Positions 1-9,275 of a DNA stretch of 64,000 nucleotides are shown here, piece by piece. Location of the stretch: NCBI GenBank assembly GCA_949358305.1, contig OX442314.1:36017608-36081607 (forward strand). Reading direction: 5' to 3'. Within the stretch, counting starts at the first letter, position 1, and each line of letters starts with the position of its first letter. The stretch is from Strigamia acuminata. Its lineage: Eukaryota; Arthropoda; Chilopoda; Geophilomorpha; Linotaeniidae. The position numbers were made by a program, and so were the translations under genes. The notes below the pieces were generated by a model. The model searched no databases. It was not told where the DNA came from and was given only the letters and a program-made list of their open reading frames with translations.

Positions 1-1
1 A

Positions 2-1117
2 CAGTTGCGACTAATGAGATTCGACGGGACTTGGAGAGCCGGGAATAAATTCCTCGACGAAGTGGCACTCACCATTTCGCGGCTCGGAGCCGAACCCGAC
101 GAGATGGTGGCGAAGGGTTTGCCAGAAATGTTAGTAGGGGAAGCTCGAGCCTGGTACGTGGAAGCAAAATTGAAAACTTGGGAGCAATTTGTCGTCGCTT
201 TCAACAGTCAGTACGGCGAGACGCAAAAAGAAATTAGGCAGAGAGTCAGTCTCATGCAGCAAGCCGCAGGAGAAGAATTACGAGCCTATTTCCGACGAGC
301 CAAAAGTCTGTTCAACGAGTTGGATACGCCACTCGACGAATATGCACAGAACGTAATCTTCGAAAAGGGATTAAACGACACTTCGAAGAAAGTACTGAGA
401 GACATGAACGCGCCGACAGCCGACAGTTTCGAACAACTATTGAAATTTGTAAACGAGTATCACGAAGAAGTGGACGACCGTTATACGGAAGCCCTGACGC
501 CCGAGCAAAGAACACAAACGCAGCTCCGCATACAACGGATTCATGCGAAAAATCATGACGCAGGGAGACTAATCCAGTCGCGTAGCTTCCTAAACGGAGA
601 AATCGAGGCCGCACCCCAGAAAAAGGCGAACGATAAAACCGCCTCGAACCCAATACCGGCTCCAAAAGCTTACAGAGCCAGTACGAACTCCGACGCAACT
701 AATCTCGAAGAAGGGAGGGAAAGTGAAGAAAATAACTCCGAGCAAAACTCAGGAGGGGATACCAGCGATAGCCAACAAGAAGAAGAGATTCTCCACGCTA
801 ACATGGGGAAAGAAATCGCCCCCAGCTACCGACCCCGAATGAAGACCGCGAATAAAACGGAGCACCACAACCCAAAAAGCGAAAAACCCTACGAGAAAAA
901 AGAGTTCGTGAGACGACCGTACCCGAAAACAGATAACTCCACCACAAAACCCTGTAATTACTGTAACGAGGTGGGACACTGGAGAAGAGATTGTCCAAAA
1001 CGAAAAAAGAGGAAGGAGGAGAAGGAAGCCGCCAAAAACGACGCATTGTTAGAAAAGCTAACAGCCAAATTCGAAGAACTGACAAAAAACTGGTTAAAGC
1101 AGACAGAGAAAAAATAA
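2..1117 (+). CDS. gag: Gag polyprotein (5' partial)
   Basis: This is the structural polyprotein of the gypsy element. The frame is open from the window edge to TAA at 1115-1117; the true start is upstream. The first half is the retrotransposon gag domain (helical, with a WYVEAKLKTWEQF-type motif near residues 50-65). The middle is acidic and low-complexity. A single CCHC zinc knuckle of form C-x2-C-x4-H-x4-C lies near residues 315-330 (about 955-995), for RNA packaging. A Lys/Glu-rich tail follows. The last 127 bases overlap the pol frame, which is reached by -1 frameshifting at 1084-1090. Confidence 0.9.
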   Translation, partial: QLRLMRFDGTWRAGNKFLDEVALTISRLGAEPDEMVAKGLPEMLVGEARAWYVEAKLKTWEQFVVAFNSQYGETQKEIRQRVSLMQQAAGEELRAYFRRAKSLFNELDTPLDEYAQNVIFEKGLNDTSKKVLRDMNAPTADSFEQLLKFVNEYHEEVDDRYTEALTPEQRTQTQLRIQRIHAKNHDAGRLIQSRSFLNGEIEAAPQKKANDKTASNPIPAPKAYRASTNSDATNLEEGRESEENNSEQNSGGDTSDSQQEEEILHANMGKEIAPSYRPRMKTANKTEHHNPKSEKPYEKKEFVRRPYPKTDNSTTKPCNYCNEVGHWRRDCPKRKKRKEEKEAAKNDALLEKLTAKFEELTKNWLKQTEKK

Positions 1118-1130
1118 TAAATCTGTCTGC
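1084..1130 (+). promoter_or_regulatory. Programmed -1 ribosomal frameshift signal (gag to pol)
   Basis: The slippery heptamer A AAA AAC lies at 1084-1090 in the correct register of the gag frame (codons aca aaa aac). After an 8-base spacer, a perfect 9-bp stem forms between 1099-1107 and 1122-1130, with a 14-base loop. The gag stop codon (1115-1117) sits in that loop. Slipping back by one base moves translation into the protease-RT frame, which is open from 991. Confidence 0.85.
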
Positions 1131-2823
1131 ACGCCCGGAAGACCAAACCCCAAAATTTACCACGAATACGACAATTAACCAGGCAATTAACGAAGTAATT
1201 ACGGAAGAAGTAGTCAAATTAAAACTCAAATTAAAAGAGAAAAAATCGAAAGAAATTGAAACAAATAATAAAGAAATTAGCGACTCAAGTTCGGAAGACG
1301 AATTAAAAGCCAAATGGATAAACACCAATTGGTTAGAAAAACAAATAAAAGAATTACAGAAAAAGGTCGTTTATTTCACTACGGCTTACTTCACCACAGA
1401 AAAACGCGAATATAGTGGCCCAACCACTAATACGGCGGACGGCGAAAAAATAGCCGAAACATTCCAAGAATTACCTCACGCCTACGAGGAGGCCCCACCT
1501 CGAAAGAAACGCATTTTACATTGTAATTTGGCTAAAGAGCGGAAGGACTCACTCGCAATGTTAACAATCAAGTTTAACGACAAAAAATTCATCGGTTTGT
1601 TGGATTCGGGAGCCGACCGGTCCTTTATCTCTTCAGATCTATACGAGTCGTTGGACAAAAAACAACGCGACAAACTACGGGGAATAAGCGAAAATGTGGC
1701 CGTAAAAACCGCTGCTGGAGAAGTGCGACCAGTAGGGGTACTAACAACAAAAGTCAAATGGGAGGGTGGCATAATCACCCATCCTTTCATCGTTTTACCA
1801 ACCTACGACACGGTCCTACTCTTGGGTATGGACATCATGGCCATAATGGAGATCCAGCCAAACCCCATAACGAGGTCCTGGAACTATATCGACAAACGCG
1901 AGGACCCCCGACTAATGACAATACCTACCGAACTCCTAGATTCAAACGACGAAGAGGACGAATGGAAAGGCGGAAATTTGAAGCAATTCGTGCAAGATTA
2001 CGATTTCAAATCTTTTAACGCCCGACTCCAAGAAGACAATTTGGCTCACAATCTGGCCATGGACGCGAACCTAGGAGAAACCCAGACTAAATTACTTGAA
2101 GAAATGCTACAAAAACATCGAAAAATCCTGACTAAAGAACCGGGAAAGACGAACTACGTAAAACACGAAATAGAATTGAGTACGGATAAGCCGGTACGAG
2201 TTCCATTCAAGGGCATGAACCCCCAGAAACGCGAAATCGTCAAGACGATCTGTCAGGACTTGCTGGACAAGGGGATAGTGTCCGAGGCATTAGGAGAATA
2301 TGCGATGAGAATCGTGCTCGTCATGCGCGCAGGATCGGAACCCAGACTGTGTATCGACTATCGACCTCTAAACGCCATTACCGTTATCGACCCCGTCCAG
2401 ATGCCATCAATCGAAGCTATTCTTCGAGAATTGGCCCCATTTAAATGGGTAACAACGATGGATCTGTCGAAAGGATATTGGCAGGTCGAACTCCGTGACG
2501 AAGACAAAGAAAAAACCGCTTTCTGGTCCCCGATGGGCCGATTGATGTTTAATGTCATGCCATTTGGGCTGGTAAATGCCCCGGCAACATTTCAACGATT
2601 AATCGAGAAAGTTTTGGGCGACGCGCTACATAAATACGCCTGGGCCTACCTGGACGATATTATTATTGTTTCCCAGACTTTTGACGAACACATCGGACAT
2701 ATCGACGAAGTAATACGTCGTTTAGCAGAAGCCGGACTCCACATACACCCCGGAAAGAGCCAGTTTTGCCGGAAAGAACTTGCGTTCTTGGATACAAAGT
2801 TGGAGTCAATGGCTTATCCATAG
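1090..2823 (+). CDS. pol: Pol N-terminal part: aspartic protease and reverse transcriptase
   Basis: This is the -1 frame reached from gag. A retropepsin active site (LLDSGADRSF) lies at about 1598-1627. Reverse transcriptase follows, with LCIDYRPLN near 2350, TTMDLSKGYWQ near 2455, the fingers/palm MPFGLVNAPATFQ near 2560 and the catalytic YLDD near 2648-2659. The frame leaves the RT homology at about 2790 and stops at 2821-2823 after a short out-of-frame tail. The remainder of RT continues one frame over. The domain order protease-RT-RNase H-integrase is that of Ty3/gypsy. Confidence 0.92.
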   Translation: MVKADREKIINLSARPEDQTPKFTTNTTINQAINEVITEEVVKLKLKLKEKKSKEIETNNKEISDSSSEDELKAKWINTNWLEKQIKELQKKVVYFTTAYFTTEKREYSGPTTNTADGEKIAETFQELPHAYEEAPPRKKRILHCNLAKERKDSLAMLTIKFNDKKFIGLLDSGADRSFISSDLYESLDKKQRDKLRGISENVAVKTAAGEVRPVGVLTTKVKWEGGIITHPFIVLPTYDTVLLLGMDIMAIMEIQPNPITRSWNYIDKREDPRLMTIPTELLDSNDEEDEWKGGNLKQFVQDYDFKSFNARLQEDNLAHNLAMDANLGETQTKLLEEMLQKHRKILTKEPGKTNYVKHEIELSTDKPVRVPFKGMNPQKREIVKTICQDLLDKGIVSEALGEYAMRIVLVMRAGSEPRLCIDYRPLNAITVIDPVQMPSIEAILRELAPFKWVTTMDLSKGYWQVELRDEDKEKTAFWSPMGRLMFNVMPFGLVNAPATFQRLIEKVLGDALHKYAWAYLDDIIIVSQTFDEHIGHIDEVIRRLAEAGLHIHPGKSQFCRKELAFLDTKLESMAYP

Positions 2824-5417
2824 ACCCAAAGAAAGTACGAGCAATCACCGATTTTCCAGCACCTACGGACGTGAAAGGGGTACAACGTTTTTTAGGAATG
2901 GTAAATTTCTTCGGCCGACTCCTGCCACATTTAGCGGAAGTCGCGGCCCCAATCACCGATCTTTTAAAGACTGTCCAGAAAATAAATCCAAAGGAGGACC
3001 CGCCGAAAGACCCCGAAATCAAATTTAACTGGACCAGCCATTGCGAAGCAGCGTTTGACAAAATCAAACAAATGCTAATCGACACCAAAACCATCCCTCT
3101 TCCCGACTTGAATCGCGAATTTATCTTACATACGGATGCGAGTAAAATCGGATTGGGGGCTGCGTTGATGCAAATGCACGAAATCGACGGCATACATCAA
3201 GAAGTACCCACGATCTTTATCAGCCGGAAAATTCAGGCCGCCGAGAAAAATTACTCAGCAACAGAGCTCGAATGCTTGGCAATCGTATGGGCAGTCCGTA
3301 AATTCAGGCCTTACCTCGAATTCACAAAATTTACCGTCCAGACTGACCATCAAGCACTGAGGTGGTTCATGGGCCTTAAAGAACCGTCGGGTCGGATGGC
3401 TCGATGGCAATTAGAGCTCATGGCTTACGACTTACAAATCGAATATAAACCAGGGAAGTACAACACAGTCGCCGACGCGCTCTCTAGAGCTCCCGCCTCA
3501 GAACCCGACGAGCCAGACGACGACGGCGACGACGATTCTCGGATAGCTTACTGTCCCACCCCGATCAGGAAGTGGGAATTCAGAAAACAGAATGAACTGC
3601 CGAAAGAAAAGTTGGAATCTTCCGATGAAAAATACGTCGGATATTGGATGAGGGCGTATCAATCGGCAAAAGATGCCAGACCAAATTACGACTTATCCAT
3701 CCAACCCAGAATCTCGGATAAATTTGTGCGAGCTTTCGTTACACACGTGAGTAAAGGCACGAACTGTGTCCCACCTACTCGCGAGGAACTCATCGAAGCT
3801 CAGAAGAACGACACCGCCTTCTGTAAAAGGTTCTATGACTACTTGACCAACGAGACTTTCCCTAGCGACGTCTACAGCGAAGAATCCAGAGAAGAGTTCA
3901 AAATTAAGGCTTCCGCTTATCTGATAGACGATGGCCTACTTTTAAAGTACCATCCGAACTTTCGGGACGACTTGACAGAGTCAGGGAGTTCAATTAAAGT
4001 CGTAATTCCGAGAAAAGTTCGAACACAAATTCTGTGGATGGTACACGGCCACCCTCTAGCCGGACACGCCGGCGTGGCAAGGACTCTCTATCGAGCCAGT
4101 CAACTGTACTATTGGCCCGAAATGAGAAGGGACATCGTACGATTCATACGACACTGTCCACGATGCCAAGCCTGCAAGCCTCGGAATAAGGCTAACTACG
4201 AGAATTTATCACTTGGGCCGTTCGCCCCCTTTGATTGTTGGAGCGTAGACCTTATGGGTCCTAAGATAACAAGTGCAAATAGCCACAAATACATACTCGT
4301 GATCATGGATGTCGCAACAGGATGGCCAGAGTTGTATCCGATGGCCCACCCGACTAAGCAGAAAATAATCCAGTGCCTCTACGAAGTCGCGTTACATTTT
4401 GGCTTCCCGCGGAAATTAATTTCCGATAATGGCCCACAATTCGCATCAAGGTTATACAAGGACTTCTGCAATCAATTCGACATTCAACCATCATTTACTT
4501 CAACGTATAACCCACGGGCTAATCCCGTGGAGCGACTCAACCGCGACATAAAATATGCGCTTGCTATTTTCACAGACGTACATTCCAAGTGGGACGAGTT
4601 CCTTAAAGAAATAGCATTTAGCATCCGAACGACCATTTCGAGAAACCGCGGCTTTTCCCCGGCTTATCTCAACTTCGCTCGAGAGCTACGAGTGCCCTGG
4701 GATCCACGTATTCCAGAAGGAATCCGAAAAGTCGATCCTAAAAATCCTCACATCTACGTACATCAACTAGAACAAGCAATTTCGGCAACCTACCAGCATA
4801 TGATGTCACACGTGTTTGACATGCGCGAACGAGTAAAAAAGTCTGAAAAGAACACACAATTTTGTAATTTCAAAATCAACGATCTCGTATGGAAGGACAC
4901 TCACATTTTATCCAGTGCAGATAAAGGGATTCATGCCGGCTTAGCCGACAAACGAGACGGCCCATACGTAATTACCAAAGCCCACGGCGGGAACGCATTT
5001 TCTCTGCAACGTTTGGCCGATAACGTAAATTTTCGATCAATCCACGCTCGAGAACTGACGCCTTACTTGCCGGAATTTCCACAAGAAGAATGGGCCGAGG
5101 ACCAAACGCAGCCATCTCCATCGCCCACAATACGAGATATGTTCGACGACGTTGCCACCGTCTCAGACTTGAACGAAAATACGACTCACGTAACTCCAGA
5201 CAGCGCCGAACTAACTAGCGCCCCAGATGGAAATTTAGGAGGGGAGGAAGCAGCAGTTAACGAAGAAACTCCTAAAACTCCTGAAAAAGAAATAGAGATT
5301 ACTAAAAGATCCACACGATCAAGAAGTAAAATACCGAAACCTATAACACGACAAAGTACAAGAAAAAAGGTACCAAACCCGTTTATAAAGGACGGTAAAA
5401 TCACCGGGAGGACATGA
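2791..5417 (+). CDS. pol: Pol C-terminal part: RT thumb, RNase H, integrase
   Basis: This continues pol in the other frame, downstream of the frame break near 2790. RNase H is shown by FILHTDASKIGLGAAL near 3120 and TDHQALRWF near 3345. Integrase has an HHCC zinc domain (HGHP...GHAG...C-x2-C near 4045-4180) and DDE residues in CWSVDLMGP (near 4240), ISDNGPQF (near 4420) and NPVERLNRD (near 4525). The C-terminal GPY/F module lies near 4940-5060. A basic tail ends at 5417. No internal stops occur, so the element was probably active recently. Confidence 0.92.
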
Positions 5418-5664
5418 TAAAGCAAGAAAAATCCAAAATGGTTGGCATAACCAATCAAAAGCGATAAAACAATATGACGTAATTACCCCGACCTCCTAGG
5501 GACAAAAACAATCACAAGGAGACTCCAACAATCAACTACGTATTACATACGAAAGCCAATCAAGATATTTAACCTCGACTACCCTTTCAACTTTGCACTC
5601 CGCGTTCTGTCACGACGACAACAGGTACTTGACAAAAAAATCGCAACCAACAAATTAAATCAAA

Positions 5665-8591
5665 ATGCGAAGAAACTGGAAGCAATCACCCGACAACGAA
5701 GAGGAAGAAATGGATCGAGACCCAAGCGAAGACGAATGGAACGATCCCGCAAGATGGGACGAGGTTGAACCGGAAGAAAATCGGGAAAAGCCCGATGGTA
5801 ACGAAAAGGTAAAAAAAATTAACAAAGAATTTAATTCGCGGCTAAACCACGAAAAACACGTGAAACAATATTCATAAAAGAAAACATCTTTATGTCAACA
5901 AACGAAAAATTACACGAGCCATTATTTAAAATTCAACACGTGTAAAAAGCACATGGTCGACCATGGCGCCATCTTGAATCCAAATTCGGAATTTAACAAA
6001 AATCTAATTTTTATGTATTCATTCCTCAGCCGGAACACCAACTTACGTGGGGACCCATCGATCCGCAAAACGTGTCTTCGGGTACACTCTGGAGAAGCGA
6101 AATTCCGACCCCATTTCGAAGAGCGTTAGAGGACGACGTAGACACCGGACCATGGAAAATTCGGCTCACTTCATCCCGAGCCCGATCGCGATTTTGGGCA
6201 AGTCAGGAGACCCTGATACACTACTTCCCAGAAAAGATGCGCGACGCACTGAGGACTGAAATTCCAGAACGCGACGACGCACCAGCACCACTCCCAAACA
6301 AGTTTTTGGAAAAGGACTATCCAAGCGAGCCCGAAGAGTGGGCTGTCCTCGAGAAGTGGCAAAACGCCGCTACAGACGAAGAGCGCCGACAAATACACAG
6401 AGACTATTACAACGAAGTCAGACGGACGGCGTATCGAGATCTCTTCAAAATACTGAAACCCGCAGGGTATTCGACAGATGAGATAAAAACTTGGTTAAGC
6501 CAGGTTCGAGGAGAAAGACCAGACGTTCCCAACTGGCGACCCGAACACGGATTCATCACCTCACAGAAAGCAATGCACCAGCTCCACTACCTGGGCATCT
6601 TTGGGCGCAAGCGACAAAAAGCGGAGAAGCGGCTCTCGAGCGAGTTGTTAAATAACGCACACGACAACAAGCGACGACGCCTGGATCAGCCAAGCACGTC
6701 GTACAACACGCAAGATCGATCGCAGTCACATCCTCGAGTCTATTACCGACACGCTCGGGAACCCTCACCGCGACGAGAACCCAGAGTCGAGAGACCACGA
6801 GCAGTTGAGACATACCGCTACTCCAGAAACCGACCGAACCAACGCGGATGCCTCAGGTTATCAAGGCCACGAGCGGAAACATGGGGACGCTTTGAGAGAT
6901 CGCGAGAAGTCGATGAGGTAGAGACTTTGCAAGTGGAAGTTCGACAAGAAGTGCCGATAACGATCGAACACGAACAATCGGTAGAGCCGATGATCGTACC
7001 CGAACAAGAAAAACTTTACACCGAAGCCGATATGGTAGCAGCCGTCCTGAAAGTCAAGAACGAACAGGCGAAACCCGTCTATCGGCCGACCAAATCAATC
7101 GAGATGAGTGTAACGTCGGTACCAAGCGCATTCATCAAGGCGCCAGCAAAACCAGTTAGTAGCGTACCTTCTAGTCTGCCCAGCGCATTCCGAAAGACTG
7201 TGATTATCGGAACCCCAACATCGCTGAGTCCCTTTGAACAACTCAAACGACGACAAGATCGTTTTGGACCCATTTTCCCGGCCGTACCGGAAGAAACGCG
7301 AAGCGAAATTTCCACGTCGAGAACGCCGATTGTTTGGGATGAGCCCGAACCCGACATTCAACGAGTTTTAATTAATTCAAAGCAAATAGCCGTAGCTCAA
7401 GCCGATAAGAACGACCAAACGCCTTCAAAACCAACTTCCAATAACCAGTCTTCGGAGATTCGAGCCACAATCCAGTTCGACCCAACGCCATACGATTTAC
7501 AGTCGTTTCTCGACACAACCACGATCGAACAAGCGAAAGAGATGGTGTCCGACGTTGACGAATATCAAGCCAGGACCATGCAGATTGCGATAACAAACAT
7601 CCAAAGTGCGGCCATCGAGTTCATCAAGAGCCCTGGACGAGATCATCCGTCACGAACAGCGCGCACAACGGTCGTACTCACGGACATGATGTCGCTCGTA
7701 TTGGCCGCGTCCACATTTAGAAACGCCCGTGTAGCGTTGGCAGCCTGGGCAGTCGTTGCACATGAAAGCTTTCTGTTGCCTCCCGCTCTCATCGAACGAT
7801 GGCTAAAGTTAGTCCCTTCCTGTATCCAGGTTCGCGCGCAGTTAGTTGCAGAAGACGTCGACCCGGAGCAATCATATCAAGCGGTCCGAACTGTGGCTTT
7901 ACCACAGAGTGAACCAGTCGTATTAATCAACGAACCTCTTCCCGAGACTGCGGCGAGCCAGACAACCCCGACGGCCACTCCAGCGGAGACGATCAGGTTC
8001 CCCGAGGGACTAGTCCCGATCGAGGGCGCGAAAGCAGTCGTCCGAAAGACGAAAACAAAACCGAAGATCCTGCGGCCCAAGAAAAAGATAGAGCCAAAGC
8101 CGTTACCTCCGATCGATGCACACCTGAAGACGTATTATCCGAGCTTGACAATGACCAGGGGAACGAAGGACAAAATTAAGAAATCAAGTGATCATGGTCA
8201 TTCGCTTTATGTGTGGATGGAACGAACTCTCGAAGCGGGTCCGGGCGTCGATTTCATTCAGCACCAACGCCTGTTACGCGCCCACCGTGCCCCAAAGACT
8301 CCAGCCGAGGCCCAGAAGATCCACCACACGAATCAGGGCCTAGCTCCTTTCCTTTCACGCATTTGGATTCACGAACGAGTTGGCGCAGCGTACGAGCCGG
8401 TTGGCGGTCACGACCGATATTTTATTGGAGAGTTCGAGGACCCAAGCGATCGCTCGTCACGCCTGACTTCTACTCCGCCGCTCACTAAACCAGCAACTTC
8501 GGAGATGGCTGAACCACCTGCAACCGAAGAATTACCTCCACCTCCGCCTCCGGACGTTCCCCAGGGATCATCGGAGAAAGAAACGAACTAA
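5665..8591 (+). CDS. Third ORF of the gypsy element in the env position, probably spliced; function unknown
   Basis: The main frame is open from a splice acceptor (ag at 6028-6029, after a pyrimidine tract) to TAA at 8589-8591, about 853 residues, and has no ATG at its start. A small acidic ORF starting at ATG 5665 ends its useful part at a donor (AAG|GTAAAA, 5808/5809). Joining the two is phase 0 and in frame, giving about 901 residues. There is no signal peptide, transmembrane segment, furin site or fusion-peptide-like segment, so it is not an ordinary envelope. It has an Arg/Ser-rich middle, a helical region near 7530-7860 and a proline-rich C-terminus (PPPPPPDVPQG). A nucleic-acid-binding or assembly role is only a guess. 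Confidence 0.75.
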
Positions 8592-8652
8592 ATCCAACTT
8601 TGAGTTTTTCGCAATGTTTGTTGTTTTATTGTAAATCCCCCGACAACATTGC

Positions 8653-8664
8653 TGAGGAGGGGAC
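8653..8664 (+). other. Polypurine tract of gypsy element
   Basis: The purine run gaggagggga sits immediately 5' of the LTR start TGTGG at 8666. It is the expected plus-strand primer for reverse transcription. Confidence 0.75.
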
Positions 8665-8665
8665 G

Positions 8666-9275
8666 TGTGGTGACCACGAGGTCACAAAAGTGTTTTAATT
8701 AATCATAACCTAATAAATAGTGATTTTAATATTGATAATAAAATGATTGTCAGATTATTGCGGGAAAACTAGCTATACTAGTTTTACCGTTTCTGCGGGA
8801 CTGACGTGACGACGTCATGAATTTGCATAATTCTCCGAATCTATGCAAATACGTCATTTCCGGTCCAGCCTGTATTAAAACCCGTGTTTGACCGGAAACC
8901 CCCACTTTATAGATACCAGAGCAACATTAGCATCACCACCTCACCGTCAGGCCGTTTTACCGGATTGATAGAGGATCGATGCCCGTTGTCAATTACATCT
9001 ATAAATCAGAAGTCACAGATATTATCGTAGCTATACTACGATTGTAATATCTCCGAAGCGAAGCGTTTGCGAACACGTGTTTCGCCAGACGCCTTTACCC
9101 TAGACAACAGAAGCCACGTGTAAGACTGCCGTGCAGCAACAAATCGTATCCGCCGACAAGGATCCGAGACCACAGCATTGTTAAGTATATTTGTATTATA
9201 TTACAAGTGTGAAATAAAAGGTTGTTATTGTAAGATATTGTGTAAGTTTATTTACCGGAAACCAAGGTTACGACA
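8666..9275 (+). repeat. 3' LTR of gypsy element
   Basis: The 610-bp sequence starts TGTGGTGACC and ends TTACGACA (TG...CA ends). It follows a polypurine tract. It contains a TATA-like TATTAAAA at 8873-8880 and AATAAA near 9216. The beginning holds an inverted GTGACC/GGTCAC pair. No second LTR is in the window, so boundaries rest on the polypurine tract, the TG/CA ends and the abrupt switch to Toll-receptor coding sequence at 9276. Confidence 0.85.
8811..8880 (+). promoter_or_regulatory. LTR promoter: CRE-like sites, inverted octamer pair, TATA-like box
   Basis: GACGTCAT lies at 8811-8818, ATTTGCAT (POU octamer) at 8821-8828, its reverse complement ATGCAAAT at 8843-8850, ACGTCAT at 8851-8857 and TATTAAAA at 8873-8880. 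The two octamers are in opposite orientation and are bracketed by CRE-like half sites, just upstream of the TATA-like box. Factor binding is inferred from motifs only. Confidence 0.5.

Larger units (their letters stand above)
1..9275 (+). mobile_element. Ty3/gypsy LTR retrotransposon, 5' end outside window
   Basis: The order is gag, protease-RT-RNase H-integrase, a third ORF in the env position, polypurine tract and 3' LTR. The 5' LTR, primer site and gag start lie left of the window. The copy is recent-looking: gag and the third ORF are open throughout, and pol is broken only once, by a one-base frame change near 2,790. The 3' LTR abuts coding sequence of a Toll-like receptor, so this element is an insertion into that gene. 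The target duplication cannot be checked because the left junction is off-window. Confidence 0.95.

Noticed and set aside
6072-8591. Third ORF as an envelope glycoprotein
   Set aside because: No signal peptide, transmembrane helix, cysteine pattern or cleavage site is visible.
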